Positions 35,493-45,500 are shown, counted from the first letter of the stretch. The stretch is 64,000 bases of DNA from JBMYZL01 sp965661765 (GCA_965661765.1 CBFIFE010000001.1:41860-105859); one strand, 5' to 3'. The notes: generated by a model not told the origin, from the letters alone. A program made the numbers and translations.

Positions 35493-35515
35493 AGAGCCGT
35501 AACCGTTACGGCTCT
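35493..35515. promoter_or_regulatory. 23-bp near-perfect palindrome between gltX and ssb
   Basis: AGAGCCGTAAC-C-GTTACGGCTCT, perfect 11-bp arms around one central base. The tiny centre rules out a normal RNA hairpin loop, so a dimeric DNA-binding protein is more likely. It lies 64 bp upstream of the gltX start and 56 bp upstream of ssb. Confidence 0.55.
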
Positions 35516-35570
35516 CGGCGTTGCTTCTGGGGAGATTTGGCCTGTTGAACAATTCAAAAACCCATTCAAA

Positions 35571-35927
35571 ATGAATGCACTCAGAAACAAAGTCCAATTG
35601 ATTGGACGACTCGGGAAAGACCCCGAGACTTTTCACTTCGATGGCGGCAAGACGAAGTGTGCTTTTCCAATTGCTACAAATGAAACCTTTCGCGGCAGTG
35701 ATGGCGAGAAAGTGGAGCGAACCCAATGGCATGATGTGATCATGTGGGGCGGTTTGGCGGAGGTTTCAGGGCAGTACTTGAAAAAGGGCTCAGAAGTTGC
35801 CATTGAGGGCCGGCTGACTTATCGCACCTTCGAGGATGCCGAGGGGCATACGCGTTATGTGACGGAGGTTGTGGCGAGCGAAATGTTGATGCTCGAAAAG
35901 CGTCCTGCACAGGTGGCTGAAGTCTGA
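35571..35927 (+). CDS. ssb: Single-stranded DNA-binding protein, short form
   Basis: 118 aa. OB-fold with family features NKVQLIGRLGKDPE, WHDVIMWGGLAEVSGQYLKKGS, VAIEGRLTYRTFEDAEGHTRY and the C-terminal VVASEMLML. The acidic C-terminal tip found in housekeeping SSBs (DDDLPF) is absent; the protein ends RPAQVAEV. That suggests a secondary SSB, possibly for transformation or repair (dprA is in the window). The ATG at 35571 begins the conserved N-terminus; an open frame back to 35163 shadows gltX. Confidence 0.9.
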   Translation: MNALRNKVQLIGRLGKDPETFHFDGGKTKCAFPIATNETFRGSDGEKVERTQWHDVIMWGGLAEVSGQYLKKGSEVAIEGRLTYRTFEDAEGHTRYVTEVVASEMLMLEKRPAQVAEV

Positions 35928-35941
35928 TCCGGCGGTTTGGT

Positions 35942-36004
35942 GGGGGCGCGAAGGACTCCGGTGGGCTTCTTGAAACCTGCCGGGTGCGGAGCGCCCCCCT
36001 TTTT
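35942..36004 (+). terminator. Long hairpin terminator after ssb
   Basis: GGGGGCGC pairs with GCGCCCCC, with an inner CTCCG/CGGAG stem and a bulge between, followed by a T-tract (36000-36004). Works as a rho-independent terminator for ssb. The large structured loop could also mark a small RNA, which sequence alone cannot decide. Confidence 0.6.
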
Positions 36005-36049
36005 GTTCAGTATATGCCCGTTGCCTTTCCTTGGCCGTCAACTGCGCCG

Positions 36050-36057
36050 TAACTTTG
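36050..36057 (+). promoter_or_regulatory. -7 box (TAACTTTG) of the sdhCAB operon
   Basis: Exact TAnnTTTG, 16 bases before the ATG at 36074. Confidence 0.65.
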
Positions 36058-36073
36058 TGGTCAATCTCATCGA

Positions 36074-36790
36074 ATGACTATGAGCACAAAAGCGACGCAA
36101 TCTTCATTGGTGAAGAAATATTTCATGGCCTTGACGGGTCTTTTTCTTTGCCTGTTTCTCGTGGGCCATTTGCTGGGCAACCTGCAGCTTCTGGGCAGTC
36201 CGGAAAGCAGCCGCTTGGCATTCAACGAATACGCCCTGTTCATGACCACCTTTCCACTGGTCAAGATTCTGAGCTATTTGACGTATTTCAGCGTGTTGTT
36301 CCACGTGGTCAGCGGCATTCGATTGACCATGCAAAACCGCGCTGCGCGCCCGGTCAAGTATGTGAAAGAAAACGGTGCAGCGAACGCGATTTGGAGCAGC
36401 AGAAACATGGGCATTTTGGGCACCATCATTTTGGTGTTCTTGGTGACGCACATGCAGAACTTTTGGTATGTCATGCATTTTGACGCGGACATTCCGATGC
36501 AGACACTGGCGAATGGGGAGTCATTGAAAGACTTGTATGCTGTGGTCACAAGCTTCTTCAATGCGCAAGAGAACCCATTGGCGTTGTTGGCGGTTGGATT
36601 GTATCTGGTCGCACAAGTTGCACTGGCCTTTCACTTGTATCACGGATTTGAAAGCGGATTTCAATCCTTGGGCGTGAGCCACCCGAAATACACGCCGATG
36701 ATCAAGCGTGTCGGTCAAGTCTTCAGCTTGGGCGTGCCTGTTTTGTTCGCAGTGATCCCTGTTTACCTCTACATCACCCAATTGCCATGA
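36074..36790 (+). CDS. sdhC: Succinate dehydrogenase cytochrome b subunit
   Basis: 238 aa with five hydrophobic segments, starting with KKYFMALTGLFLCLFLVGH. This is the single-subunit, Bacteroidota-type membrane anchor (B-type SQR/QFR) that binds two hemes with conserved His in helices (GHLLGNLQLL, LFHVVSGIRLTM, VFLVTHMQNFWYV, LAFHLYHGFESGFQSLG). It passes electrons between FAD/Fe-S subunits and menaquinone. The start may be ATG 36074 or 36080. It overlaps sdhA by 4 bp (ATGA). Confidence 0.93.
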   Translation: MTMSTKATQSSLVKKYFMALTGLFLCLFLVGHLLGNLQLLGSPESSRLAFNEYALFMTTFPLVKILSYLTYFSVLFHVVSGIRLTMQNRAARPVKYVKENGAANAIWSSRNMGILGTIILVFLVTHMQNFWYVMHFDADIPMQTLANGESLKDLYAVVTSFFNAQENPLALLAVGLYLVAQVALAFHLYHGFESGFQSLGVSHPKYTPMIKRVGQVFSLGVPVLFAVIPVYLYITQLP

Positions 36791-38790
36791 GCACACTTGA
36801 TTCGAAAATCCCAAAAGGCCCTTTGGCCGATAAGTGGAAAAACCACAAGAATGCGATTCGGTTGGTGAATCCAGCAAACAAGCGGTCAATTGACGTGATC
36901 GTTGTTGGAACGGGTTTGGCAGGCAGTTCGGCAGCGGCATCTCTGGCAGAGATGGGCTACAACGTCAAGGCGTTTTGTTTTCAGGATTCTCCACGCCGCG
37001 CGCACTCCATCGCCGCACAAGGGGGCATCAACGCCGCGAAGAACTACCAGAACGATGGCGATTCGGTGCATCGCTTGTTTTATGACACGGTCAAGGGTGG
37101 CGATTACCGAAGCCGAGAGGCAAATGTCTACCGCCTCGCGGAAGTCTCCACGAGCATCATTGACCAATGCGTGGCCCAAGGGGTTCCGTTTGCACGCGAA
37201 TATGGCGGGTTGTTGGACAACCGCTCGTTTGGGGGGGTGCAGGTGTCCCGCACTTTCTACGCGAAGGGTCAGACAGGTCAGCAATTGCTCCTTGGGGCGT
37301 ATTCTGCATTGAGCCGCCAAATCTCGAAGGGCAAGGTGCAGATGTTCAACCGTCATGAAATGATGGATGTGGTTGTTGTTGACGGCAAATGTCGCGGCAT
37401 CATTGCGAGAAATTTGGTGACAGGAGCGCTTGAGCGGCATGCAGCCCACGCGGTTGTGCTGGCTTCAGGAGGGTACGGGAATGTGTTCTTTTTGAGCACG
37501 AATGCCATGGGGTCCAATGTCTCAGCGGCGTGGAAAGCGCACCGCAAAGGCGCCCACTTTGCGAATCCTTCCTTCACCCAGATTCACCCGACGTGCATTC
37601 CCGTATCAGGTCATCACCAATCCAAGCTGACCCTCATGTCAGAGTCCTTGAGGAATGATGGTCGGATTTGGGTTCCGAAGAAAAAAGAAGACGTGGAGGC
37701 CATCCGCAAAGGCACGAAACGCCCTGTGGAGATTCCAGAAGAGGATCGCGATTATTACCTCGAGCGTCGGTATCCGGCCTTTGGCAACTTGGTGCCCCGA
37801 GATGTCGCTTCTCGGGCAGCGAAAGAGCGTTGCGATGCTGGGTTTGGCGTCAACGAAACAGGGGAGGCGGTCTTCTTGGATTATGCATCAGCCATTGAGC
37901 GGTATGGGAAGACGGAAGCACACGTGCGTGGGTTGAAAAACCCGTCCGATGAAGAGGTTCGGGGATTGGGCAAGGAGGTGGTCAAGGCCAAATACGGCAA
38001 CCTCTTTGACATGTACAAGCAAATCACAGCGGACAACCCCTACGAAACCCCGATGAAGATTTATCCCGCTGTGCACTACACCATGGGCGGGCTCTGGGTG
38101 GATTACAACCTGATGACCTCGGTGCCTGGTTTGTACGCTGCCGGCGAGGCGAATTTTTCAGATCACGGCGCAAATCGCCTGGGCGCTTCAGCCTTGATGC
38201 AAGGCTTGGCGGATGGCTATTTTGTCCTCCCCTACACCATCGGAGATTACCTCGCGGATGACATTCGAACGGGGCCCATTTCTTCGGACTTGCCTGAGTT
38301 CGAAGAGGCGGAAAAGCAGGTTGGAGATCGCATCGCGCACTTGATCAACAATGCGGGTGACACCCCTGTCGACGATTTTCACCGACGACTTGGCCGCATC
38401 ATGTGGGACAACTGTGGCATGGCCAGAAATGAACAAGGTCTTCGACAGGCGATTGCCGACATTCAGGCCCTCCGAGAGGAATTTTACAAGAAGGTCCGTG
38501 TTCCTGGGAAGGCAGAAGGGTTCAATCCGGAATTGGACAAGGCGGGTCGTGTCGCTGACTTCTTGGAGCTTGGCGAATTGATGTGCAAGGATGCATTGGA
38601 CCGGAACGAATCTTGCGGCGGACACTTCCGGGAAGAATACCAAACACCCGAGGGCGAGGCCTTGAGAGACGATGAGAACTACACCTTTGTCTCGGCCTGG
38701 AAATACAATGGAATGCCTTCGGAAGCAGAGTTGGTGAAGGAGGATTTGGTTTATGAAAACATCGAACTGAAGCAACGCAGTTACAAGTAA
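36787..38790 (+). CDS. sdhA: Succinate dehydrogenase flavoprotein subunit
   Basis: 667 aa. Oxidises succinate to fumarate, or the reverse. The FAD-binding fold is VIVVGTGLAGSSAAASLAE (about 38-56), the covalent-FAD histidine is in RRAHSIAAQGGINAAKN, and the C-terminal flavin contact is GANRLGASALMQGLADGYF. The length fits the longer Bacteroidota/epsilon-type SdhA. Stop codon is 7 bp before sdhB. Confidence 0.97.
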   Translation: MSTLDSKIPKGPLADKWKNHKNAIRLVNPANKRSIDVIVVGTGLAGSSAAASLAEMGYNVKAFCFQDSPRRAHSIAAQGGINAAKNYQNDGDSVHRLFYDTVKGGDYRSREANVYRLAEVSTSIIDQCVAQGVPFAREYGGLLDNRSFGGVQVSRTFYAKGQTGQQLLLGAYSALSRQISKGKVQMFNRHEMMDVVVVDGKCRGIIARNLVTGALERHAAHAVVLASGGYGNVFFLSTNAMGSNVSAAWKAHRKGAHFANPSFTQIHPTCIPVSGHHQSKLTLMSESLRNDGRIWVPKKKEDVEAIRKGTKRPVEIPEEDRDYYLERRYPAFGNLVPRDVASRAAKERCDAGFGVNETGEAVFLDYASAIERYGKTEAHVRGLKNPSDEEVRGLGKEVVKAKYGNLFDMYKQITADNPYETPMKIYPAVHYTMGGLWVDYNLMTSVPGLYAAGEANFSDHGANRLGASALMQGLADGYFVLPYTIGDYLADDIRTGPISSDLPEFEEAEKQVGDRIAHLINNAGDTPVDDFHRRLGRIMWDNCGMARNEQGLRQAIADIQALREEFYKKVRVPGKAEGFNPELDKAGRVADFLELGELMCKDALDRNESCGGHFREEYQTPEGEALRDDENYTFVSAWKYNGMPSEAELVKEDLVYENIELKQRSYK

Positions 38791-38797
38791 GAGAGCC

Positions 38798-39646
38798 ATG
38801 GATTTGACACTGAAAATTTGGCGGCAAGACGGGCCTGACAACCCAGGCCGCATGGAGACATACCCGGTTTCTGGTGTGTCGGCTGACATGTCTTTTCTGG
38901 AGATGATGGACATGCTCAATGACCAGTTGATTCGAGAGGGCAAAGATCCGGTGGCTTTCGACCATGACTGCAGAGAAGGCATCTGCGGAATGTGTTCGAT
39001 GTTCATCAACGGAGAGGCGCATGGACCTGGTCGCGGCGTCACGACTTGCCAGTTGCACATGCGTTCTTTTCAGGACGGTGAGACCATTTACATTGAGCCG
39101 TGGCGTGCCGCCGCTTTTCCCGTGGTCAAGGACCTGGCGGTGGACAGGAGTGCATTCGACCGCGTCATCCAAGCCGGCGGATACATTTCCGTCAATACTT
39201 CCGGAGAGACTTTGGATGCGAACGCCATTCCAGTGCCCAAAGAGGATGCAGATGCGGCCTTCAATGCCGCAACGTGCATTGGTTGTGGCGCTTGTGTAGC
39301 GACGTGCAAGAACTCATCTGCGATGCTTTTTGTTTCGGCCAAGGTTTCGCAATTCGCGCTGCTGCCTCAAGGCCAGCCGGAGCGGCTATCACGAGCCAAA
39401 CGCATGGTCGAGCAAATGGATANNNNNNNNNNNNNNNNNNNNNNNNNNNNNNNNNNNNNNNNNNNNNNNNNNNNNNNNNNNNNNNNNNNNNNNNNNNNNN
39501 NNNNNNNNNNNNNNNNNNNNAAGGAAGGTTTTGGCAATTGCACGAATACTGGAGCGTGCGCAGTGGAATGCCCCAAAGGCATTGACCTGTCCAACATCGC
39601 TCGCATGAACCGAGATTACCTGGCGGCGACGCTGAAAGGAGAATAA
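38798..39646 (+). CDS. sdhB: Succinate dehydrogenase iron-sulfur subunit (with assembly gap)
   Basis: N-terminal [2Fe-2S] domain with HDCREGICGMCSMFING and CQLHM; C-terminal domain with NAATCIGCGACVATCKN for [4Fe-4S] and NCTNTGACAVECPKGIDL for the remaining clusters. The frame holds 282 codons, but 33 of them cover the 98-N run (39423-39520). Removing those leaves 249 aa, close to the roughly 250 aa usual for the family, and joins VEQMD directly to KEGFGNCTNTGAC as homologues do. The stated gap is probably an artefact and the gene intact. Confidence 0.93.
   Translation: MDLTLKIWRQDGPDNPGRMETYPVSGVSADMSFLEMMDMLNDQLIREGKDPVAFDHDCREGICGMCSMFINGEAHGPGRGVTTCQLHMRSFQDGETIYIEPWRAAAFPVVKDLAVDRSAFDRVIQAGGYISVNTSGETLDANAIPVPKEDADAAFNAATCIGCGACVATCKNSSAMLFVSAKVSQFALLPQGQPERLSRAKRMVEQMDXXXXXXXXXXXXXXXXXXXXXXXXXXXXXXXXXKEGFGNCTNTGACAVECPKGIDLSNIARMNRDYLAATLKGE
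39423..39520. other. Assembly gap of 98 N inside sdhB
   Basis: Run of unknown bases. With the single A before it, it makes exactly 33 in-frame codons. Family comparison suggests that nothing is missing. Confidence 0.99.
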
Positions 39647-39796
39647 ACGCAGGTCTTGCGAGGCGATAGAAAGCCGTGCAAGCGCCGGTGTTTGGGAGCG
39701 CACGTTTCGGGACATAGCAATTGTCTACTGAAGGGCCTTGTGTGAACTTTTACATTCTTTGGACGAAGTCCGAACCACAGCTCATTGGAGCAATTG

Positions 39797-39804
39797 TATC
39801 TTGG
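39797..39804 (+). promoter_or_regulatory. -7 box (TATCTTGG) of the HMA gene
   Basis: TAnnTTGG variant, four bases before the ATG at 39809, supporting that start over an in-frame codon at 39785. Confidence 0.45.
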
Positions 39805-39808
39805 AAGC

Positions 39809-40225
39809 ATGAAAACGAAAATTTTGTTTGGCATTGTTGCCTTGCTCGTGACGCGCGCGACGCCTGCTTTCTCTTTTTCTGTCGGAGATTTGGACGCAAC
39901 GGCGCTCGGAAAATCGGAGGATGGCAAAAAGGTGGAATTGACCTTTGCGGTTTCGGGAGTTTGCGGAATGTGCGAGGACCGAATCGAAGGGGCGCTGGAT
40001 GTGAAGGGCGTCATCTTGGCGGATTGGGACATGGCGTCACAAGAACTGACGGTGGTCTTCAAGCCCAACGTCATCCCCGAAGCCAAAATCCACGAGCTGT
40101 TGAATCAAGCGGGGCACGATACGGCCAAGAGCAAGGCCACCGACGAGCAGTATGAAGGCCTTCACGGCTGTTGCAAGTATCGGGAGGGAGGCGCCGGTTC
40201 AGGGTGCTCTTCAAAGAAGAATTGA
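39809..40225 (+). CDS. Secreted heavy-metal-associated (HMA) domain protein
   Basis: 138 aa. Signal peptide MKTKILFGIVALLVTRATPA, then one HMA fold with the metal-binding site GVCGMCEDRIEGAL (Cys 52 and Cys 55) and a following VILADWDMASQELTVVFKP strand pair. The tail is unusual for extra cysteines (GCCKYREGGAGSGCS). Likely binds Cu+ or a similar soft metal in the periplasm. It lies 17 bp upstream of a TonB receptor whose plug type often accompanies such proteins. The metal is inferred, not shown. Confidence 0.82.
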   Translation: MKTKILFGIVALLVTRATPAFSFSVGDLDATALGKSEDGKKVELTFAVSGVCGMCEDRIEGALDVKGVILADWDMASQELTVVFKPNVIPEAKIHELLNQAGHDTAKSKATDEQYEGLHGCCKYREGGAGSGCSSKKN

Positions 40226-40242
40226 ATCCCTCGCCTGTCGCC

Positions 40243-42594
40243 ATGAGAACGTTCAGCGTGCGGATGATGATCATTGCTCTGCCTCTGTTGGCATTGGTTT
40301 CCATTGTTTCGGCGCAAGAGAACGTGAAGGGAAAGGTCTATGAGACCACCACCAAACCCAATGGGGAGACAGAACACATCCCTTTGCCAGGTGCATATGT
40401 GGCCTTGAAAGGGAGGGAATCGGCTGCGGCGACTGATTTGCATGGTTTTTTTCGGCTGGAGGACGTGTATCCAGGAGACACTTTGGTTGCCTCCATGGTG
40501 GGGTATGACGCGGTGGGATTGGTATTTGATGGCCAAAAAAAGTTTCTGGAGTTCGCCTTGAATCCAGGTGTATCTCTCGGTGTCGCGCAGGTTGAGGCGT
40601 CCGCATCGGCCACATCGTTTTCGTTGATTGATCCGTTGAATGCCCAAACCATCAATCGAAAGGAATTGGTCAAGGCGGCATGCTGCAATCTTTCTGAGGC
40701 TTTCGAAACCAACGCGTCCGTGGATGCCTCTTTCACGGATGCTGTCACTGGCACGAAGCAAATCCGGATGCTGGGTTTGGACGGAAAGTATTCGCAAATT
40801 CAAGTGGACAATTTGCCCGGCCCGCGGGGCTTGAGTGCAGTATTGGGGCTGACGTTCATTCCTGGTGATTGGGTGGATGCGATCCAAATCAGCAAAGGTG
40901 CGGGTTCGGTCACGGGTGGGCACGAGAGCATGACAGGCCAAATCAATGTGGCCATGAAAAACCCGAACAACGCGGATCCCTTTCACGCCAATCTGTACGG
41001 CAATGGCGCGGGGCGATTGGAATGGAACCACGTCAGCACCCATCAAGTGAGTCGCAAATGGCGGACCGCCATCTTGACCCATGCATTGTACAACGGGACG
41101 CAGAATGACCGCAACGCGGATGGTTTTCTGGATACACCTTTGCAGCGTCACGTGATTGCCCGAAATGAATGGAAGTACCAAGGAGACAGGAGCCTTCGAG
41201 GTGAGTATGCGGCAACAGTCGTTCGGACAGAGGTTGCAGGCGGTCAGTTGAGTGGATTGGGAGAGGGGCCTTTGGATTGGGCACGCATGAAGGGTTGGTT
41301 GGTCGCTCCCAATCCTGCGGGTTGGACCGCATGGTCAAGTGTCTCCCGGTTTGAGTTATCGGCAAAGACTGGATATGTGTTTCCGCAAGCCGAATGGCGC
41401 AGTTTGGGATCTCAGTTTTCCTGGACGGTTCACGATCAGCAGCATCGGTTTGGTCAAAAGGCCTATGATGGACAGGAGAATCACTTTCGAGGAAATGTCT
41501 TGCTGAATGACATTTTGGGCAACACAAACCACAAGTATGCAGTGGGCCTGAGTTTTGTTCGGGATGCTTTTGACGAGCGCGCCGATGTTGCCAATGACAG
41601 CACGCGCAGCTTCCAGCGCGTGGAGCAGGTTCCGGGCGCATTCCTCGAGTACACCTGGGACTTTCGGGAACGGCTCAATGTCATCCTTGGCGGGCGTTGG
41701 GACCAACACAACTTGTTTGGCGGGTTCTTCAGTCCGCGATTGCATGCACGTTGGACAATTCGAGAAAGTTTGTCGTTGAAGGTTGCTGCGGGCAGAGGCT
41801 GGCGCACCCCCAATGTTTTCATGGAACAGTTGGGGTTGTGGGCGAGCCAGCGGACGTGGCGCGTGGATGCCGGCGCCCAGGGCTTTGAACCTGAGGTCGC
41901 GACCAACCTTGGTTTGAACTTGACTTCCAAGTTTCGTATCAATTACAGGGATGCGAGCCTTGCTGTGGATGTCTATCGAACCACATTTGAAAATAGACTG
42001 GTGGTCGATCTTGAACGCCCGCAGGAGGCTCACATCTATGCTTTGCAAGGGATGTCCAGTGCCACTTCTGCGCAAGTGGAATTTGATTGGTCGGCGCATC
42101 GTCGTGTGGACATTCGGTTGGCCTACCGCTATGTGGATGCACAAACTGACCGGTTGTCTGATCCAACTTTGACCTGGGACCCATTTGTCCCGAGACACCG
42201 TGGGTTTGCGCAAGTGAGTTGGGCAAGCAAGGTGGGGAATGGCGGGGAACAGACCCGCATCGATGTGACGGGTCAGTACATTGGAGAGCAACGTCTGCCC
42301 TCGACACTGTCGTCACCAGAGCCTTTCCAAAGCTTGGAGCAGGCACCAGGCTTTGGTCAGTTGAACGTTCAGTTCAGTCGTGATTTTTCTGAGGCCTTGG
42401 GGTTGTATCTCGGTGTGGAGAATGTGACGAATGTGCGACAAAATCGCCCCATCATAGGAGCCGCCTATGACGGTGAGGTGGTGTCCCAACAGGATTTTGA
42501 TGCGCACTTCGATGCGAGTTTGGTTTATGGCCCCATTTTTGGCCGCATGGTTTATGGCGGTTTGCGGTGGCGCATCCCTGGCGCAGAAGAGTGA
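40243..42594 (+). CDS. TonB-dependent receptor linked to the HMA protein
   Basis: 783 aa. Signal peptide (MIIALPLLALVSIVSAQ), carboxypeptidase-regulatory-like domain (VKGKVYETTTKPNG ... PLPGAYVALKG), plug with VKAACCNLSEAFETN, TKQIRMLGLDGKYSQI and IQISKGAGSVTGGHESMTG, then a barrel ending YGGLRWRIPG. The AACCNLSExFETN plug type is, from memory, usually next to heavy-metal-associated genes in Bacteroidota, so copper or another metal complex is a reasonable ligand. The ATG at 40243 gives a clean signal peptide; a frame to 40171 overlaps the HMA gene. Ends overlap dnaE2 by 43 bp (convergent). Confidence 0.88.
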   Translation: MRTFSVRMMIIALPLLALVSIVSAQENVKGKVYETTTKPNGETEHIPLPGAYVALKGRESAAATDLHGFFRLEDVYPGDTLVASMVGYDAVGLVFDGQKKFLEFALNPGVSLGVAQVEASASATSFSLIDPLNAQTINRKELVKAACCNLSEAFETNASVDASFTDAVTGTKQIRMLGLDGKYSQIQVDNLPGPRGLSAVLGLTFIPGDWVDAIQISKGAGSVTGGHESMTGQINVAMKNPNNADPFHANLYGNGAGRLEWNHVSTHQVSRKWRTAILTHALYNGTQNDRNADGFLDTPLQRHVIARNEWKYQGDRSLRGEYAATVVRTEVAGGQLSGLGEGPLDWARMKGWLVAPNPAGWTAWSSVSRFELSAKTGYVFPQAEWRSLGSQFSWTVHDQQHRFGQKAYDGQENHFRGNVLLNDILGNTNHKYAVGLSFVRDAFDERADVANDSTRSFQRVEQVPGAFLEYTWDFRERLNVILGGRWDQHNLFGGFFSPRLHARWTIRESLSLKVAAGRGWRTPNVFMEQLGLWASQRTWRVDAGAQGFEPEVATNLGLNLTSKFRINYRDASLAVDVYRTTFENRLVVDLERPQEAHIYALQGMSSATSAQVEFDWSAHRRVDIRLAYRYVDAQTDRLSDPTLTWDPFVPRHRGFAQVSWASKVGNGGEQTRIDVTGQYIGEQRLPSTLSSPEPFQSLEQAPGFGQLNVQFSRDFSEALGLYLGVENVTNVRQNRPIIGAAYDGEVVSQQDFDAHFDASLVYGPIFGRMVYGGLRWRIPGAEE

Positions 42595-45500
42595 TTTCGG
42601 TCTGAATTGCGTTGCGTGTTCATTTCCAAGTGATTTTCTCGCCCAGTCCTGCCGACGGCGGTAATGGCCTGTCTGCGGGCTTCCATAACCCGACGATTGG
42701 ACGGACGAGAGGCAGGAACCGGTGCGCCGGATTCACTGTACCGTGGATCGGGAATCAAGTCCAGTTTCGAGAGATGATCGGCAACCACATGGTGACACCC
42801 TTGGTCCTCTTGTACAACTCCGCAGATGCGGTAGATGCCGGGGCCGCGAAAGGGCGACCGTTTCAATTGCGGCGGGAAGTGCACAGAGTCCAGCCAATCT
42901 CCATGCTCATCCAAGAAACACCCGAACGCCATGCGTTCGCCCCGAGCGGTGGCCGTTTCTTTGACGGTCACCAAGTGCCCAACAACTTCAACCCGTCGCC
43001 GCGTGTGCCTTGAGAGTTCTTTCGAGGGCACAGCGCATTGGGACAGGATTTTCGCTTCAGGAGTCAACAAGTGGAATGGCGGTTCCAAGCAAAACCCAAA
43101 CAATTCCAATTCGTCAAACGCATTTTCAAGCTGTCCTGACGCCAATTCTGGCAATTGGAAGCGACGGGCTTCATGCACAAAGAGTGAGGTTGTTGTCTGT
43201 GTCTTAGGCGCATGTCCGAGAAGGAAGTAGGCTTCCCACAACAACGCTTGCTTGGATCGCCCAGCAAACCGAAAGCCTCCGCATCGAATCATCAGCACGA
43301 ATTGCTCAATCCCCACCCCATTGACGCGGCGGACACAGTCTTCCAATGATGCAAACGGTCCACCCCGTTTTCGCTCGTTTGAGATCTTCAAAACACAGGT
43401 GTGCTCGACGCCTTTGACGAGGTTGAATCCCAAAATGAGTCGCTTGTTCCTCGAATCACAAATCGCATTCCATCCCCCGTTGTTGACGCAGGGAGGCTCG
43501 ATGTTTGCGCCCAAGGTCCGGGCTTCGTGGACGTAAAACTCAGTTCGGTAAAATCCACCAAAATTGTTGATGCATGCAGTCATGTATTCCAAGGGCCAGT
43601 AGGCCTTTAGGAACAGGCTTTGGTAGCTTTCCACGGCGTAAGATGCTGAATGGCCTTTTGCGAAAGCATAGCCGGCGAAACTTTCCACTTGCCGCCAGAC
43701 CTCTTCGACTTCAACGGCGCGATGACCCTTGGCCATTGCTTTGGTCACGAAGGTGTCTTTGGCCTTGGCAAATTCCTCCTTGGACCGGAATTTGCCACTC
43801 ATCCCGCGTCGGAGGACATCCGCTTCACCGAGGTCGAGTCCGGCGTAATGGTGCGCCACCTTGATGACATCTTCTTGATAGACCATCACCCCATAGGTCT
43901 CGGGCATAAGTGCATGAAGAATGGGATGAGCTTCCCGGCGCTTTCTGGGGTCTCGGTGTCGCTCGATGTATGCTTTCATCATGCCACTTCGCGCTACACC
44001 TGGTCGAATGACAGAACTGGCCGCTACGAGCCCCAGGTAGGTGTCCACTTGCAGCTTTCGCATGAGCATCCGCATGGCAGGTGATTCGACGTAGAAGCAG
44101 CCGACGGCCAATGCACCGCGCAAGAGGCGCTTGATGTTCTCATCCGTCTTGAATTTCTGCATGTCGTGGATGTCGATGGCTGCCGCCGCCTTGGGGTCGC
44201 TCTGGGCAATCAGGTCCATCGTGTCCCGGATTTTGCCCAGTCCGCGTTGGCTGAGGATGTCGAACTTGTAAAGTCCAATATCCTCAGCGACAACCATGTC
44301 AAACTGCGTGGTGGGGTACCCTTTGGGCGGCAAAAAAGTTCCACAGAAGTGCGAAATCGGCCTGTCTGCAATCAGAATGCCGCACGCGTGGATTGTCAAG
44401 GCGTTGGGAAAGTCCCGCAAATAGCCTGCATATTCGAGGACGATGCGTTCAATGTCGCCCAACTGGTTTGGGTCGAATTTCCCACTGGCGAGGACATCCA
44501 CGTCGTGCTTCGGCAGGCCGAACACCTTGCCAAGTTCTCGAATGATGGCACGATACTGAAAAGTGCTGTATGCGCCCACAAGTGCCACATGTTCAAACCG
44601 CTCAAAGATGTATCGTGTCACGTCATCTCTGTCCGTCCAAGAAAAATCAATGTCGAAGTCTGGCGGATTCGTTCGGTACAGGTTGATGAAGCGTTCAAAA
44701 TACAAGTCCAATTCGATGGGATCCACGTCCGTAATGCGCAGCAGGTAGGCCACGAGACTGTTGGCGCCGCTGCCACGGCCAACGTGAAAATATCCTCGGC
44801 TGCGTGCATAGCTCGTGATGTCCCAGTTGATGAGAAAGTAGGCCAAATAGCCTTGCTGACGAATGACCGCGAGTTCCATTTCCATGCGCTCCACAACCGG
44901 TTCTTCGTGGTCCGGGTAGCGGTAGGAGAGTCCTTCTGCGCAAAGGGACCGAATGAGCGCTTCGTCCTGTTCTTCTGACCCCGTGTACGTGTGTTGGTTG
45001 TTGTGCAACCTGCCCGCTGGCGGGGAGGGCATCTCAATGGAACACGACTGGACGAGCTGGTTTGCGTTGTCTGTAAGCAGGGGGTGGTCTTCAAACCCAG
45101 CTTCTATGCCCTCTCGGGATTTCACACGCTGATCTGGATGACCGTTGCGGGTGTCGGTCATTTGACTCAGCAGGGCATTGTGGTCAATGGCGCGCAAAAT
45201 CCGGTGACAGTTCCAATCCCGTTTGTGACGAAACACCATGGAGTGCAAGGCAATGCACCGCTTGGGCGCAATGCCATGCGTTTTGTGCAGAAGGCCGTAC
45301 TGGGGGACTTCCCAATGGTGAATGCCAACCCATTCGTGATTGCTGAGGTCTCGGTACAATTGCGGGGCTGATTCAACCCGTTTCCATGGATAGACGACCT
45401 GTACATGTTGCCAAATCTGGGGTCGCCGCGGCCCTGAAACACAATCTTTGCCTTGCAGGTGGTTGGAAAGGGCTGCGCAAATCTCCTCAAAGCCGGCATT

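Noticed and set aside
35163..35570. Long upstream extension of the ssb frame
   Set aside because: The first 136 residues are antisense to gltX and bear no OB-fold features; the conserved SSB N-terminus begins at 35571.
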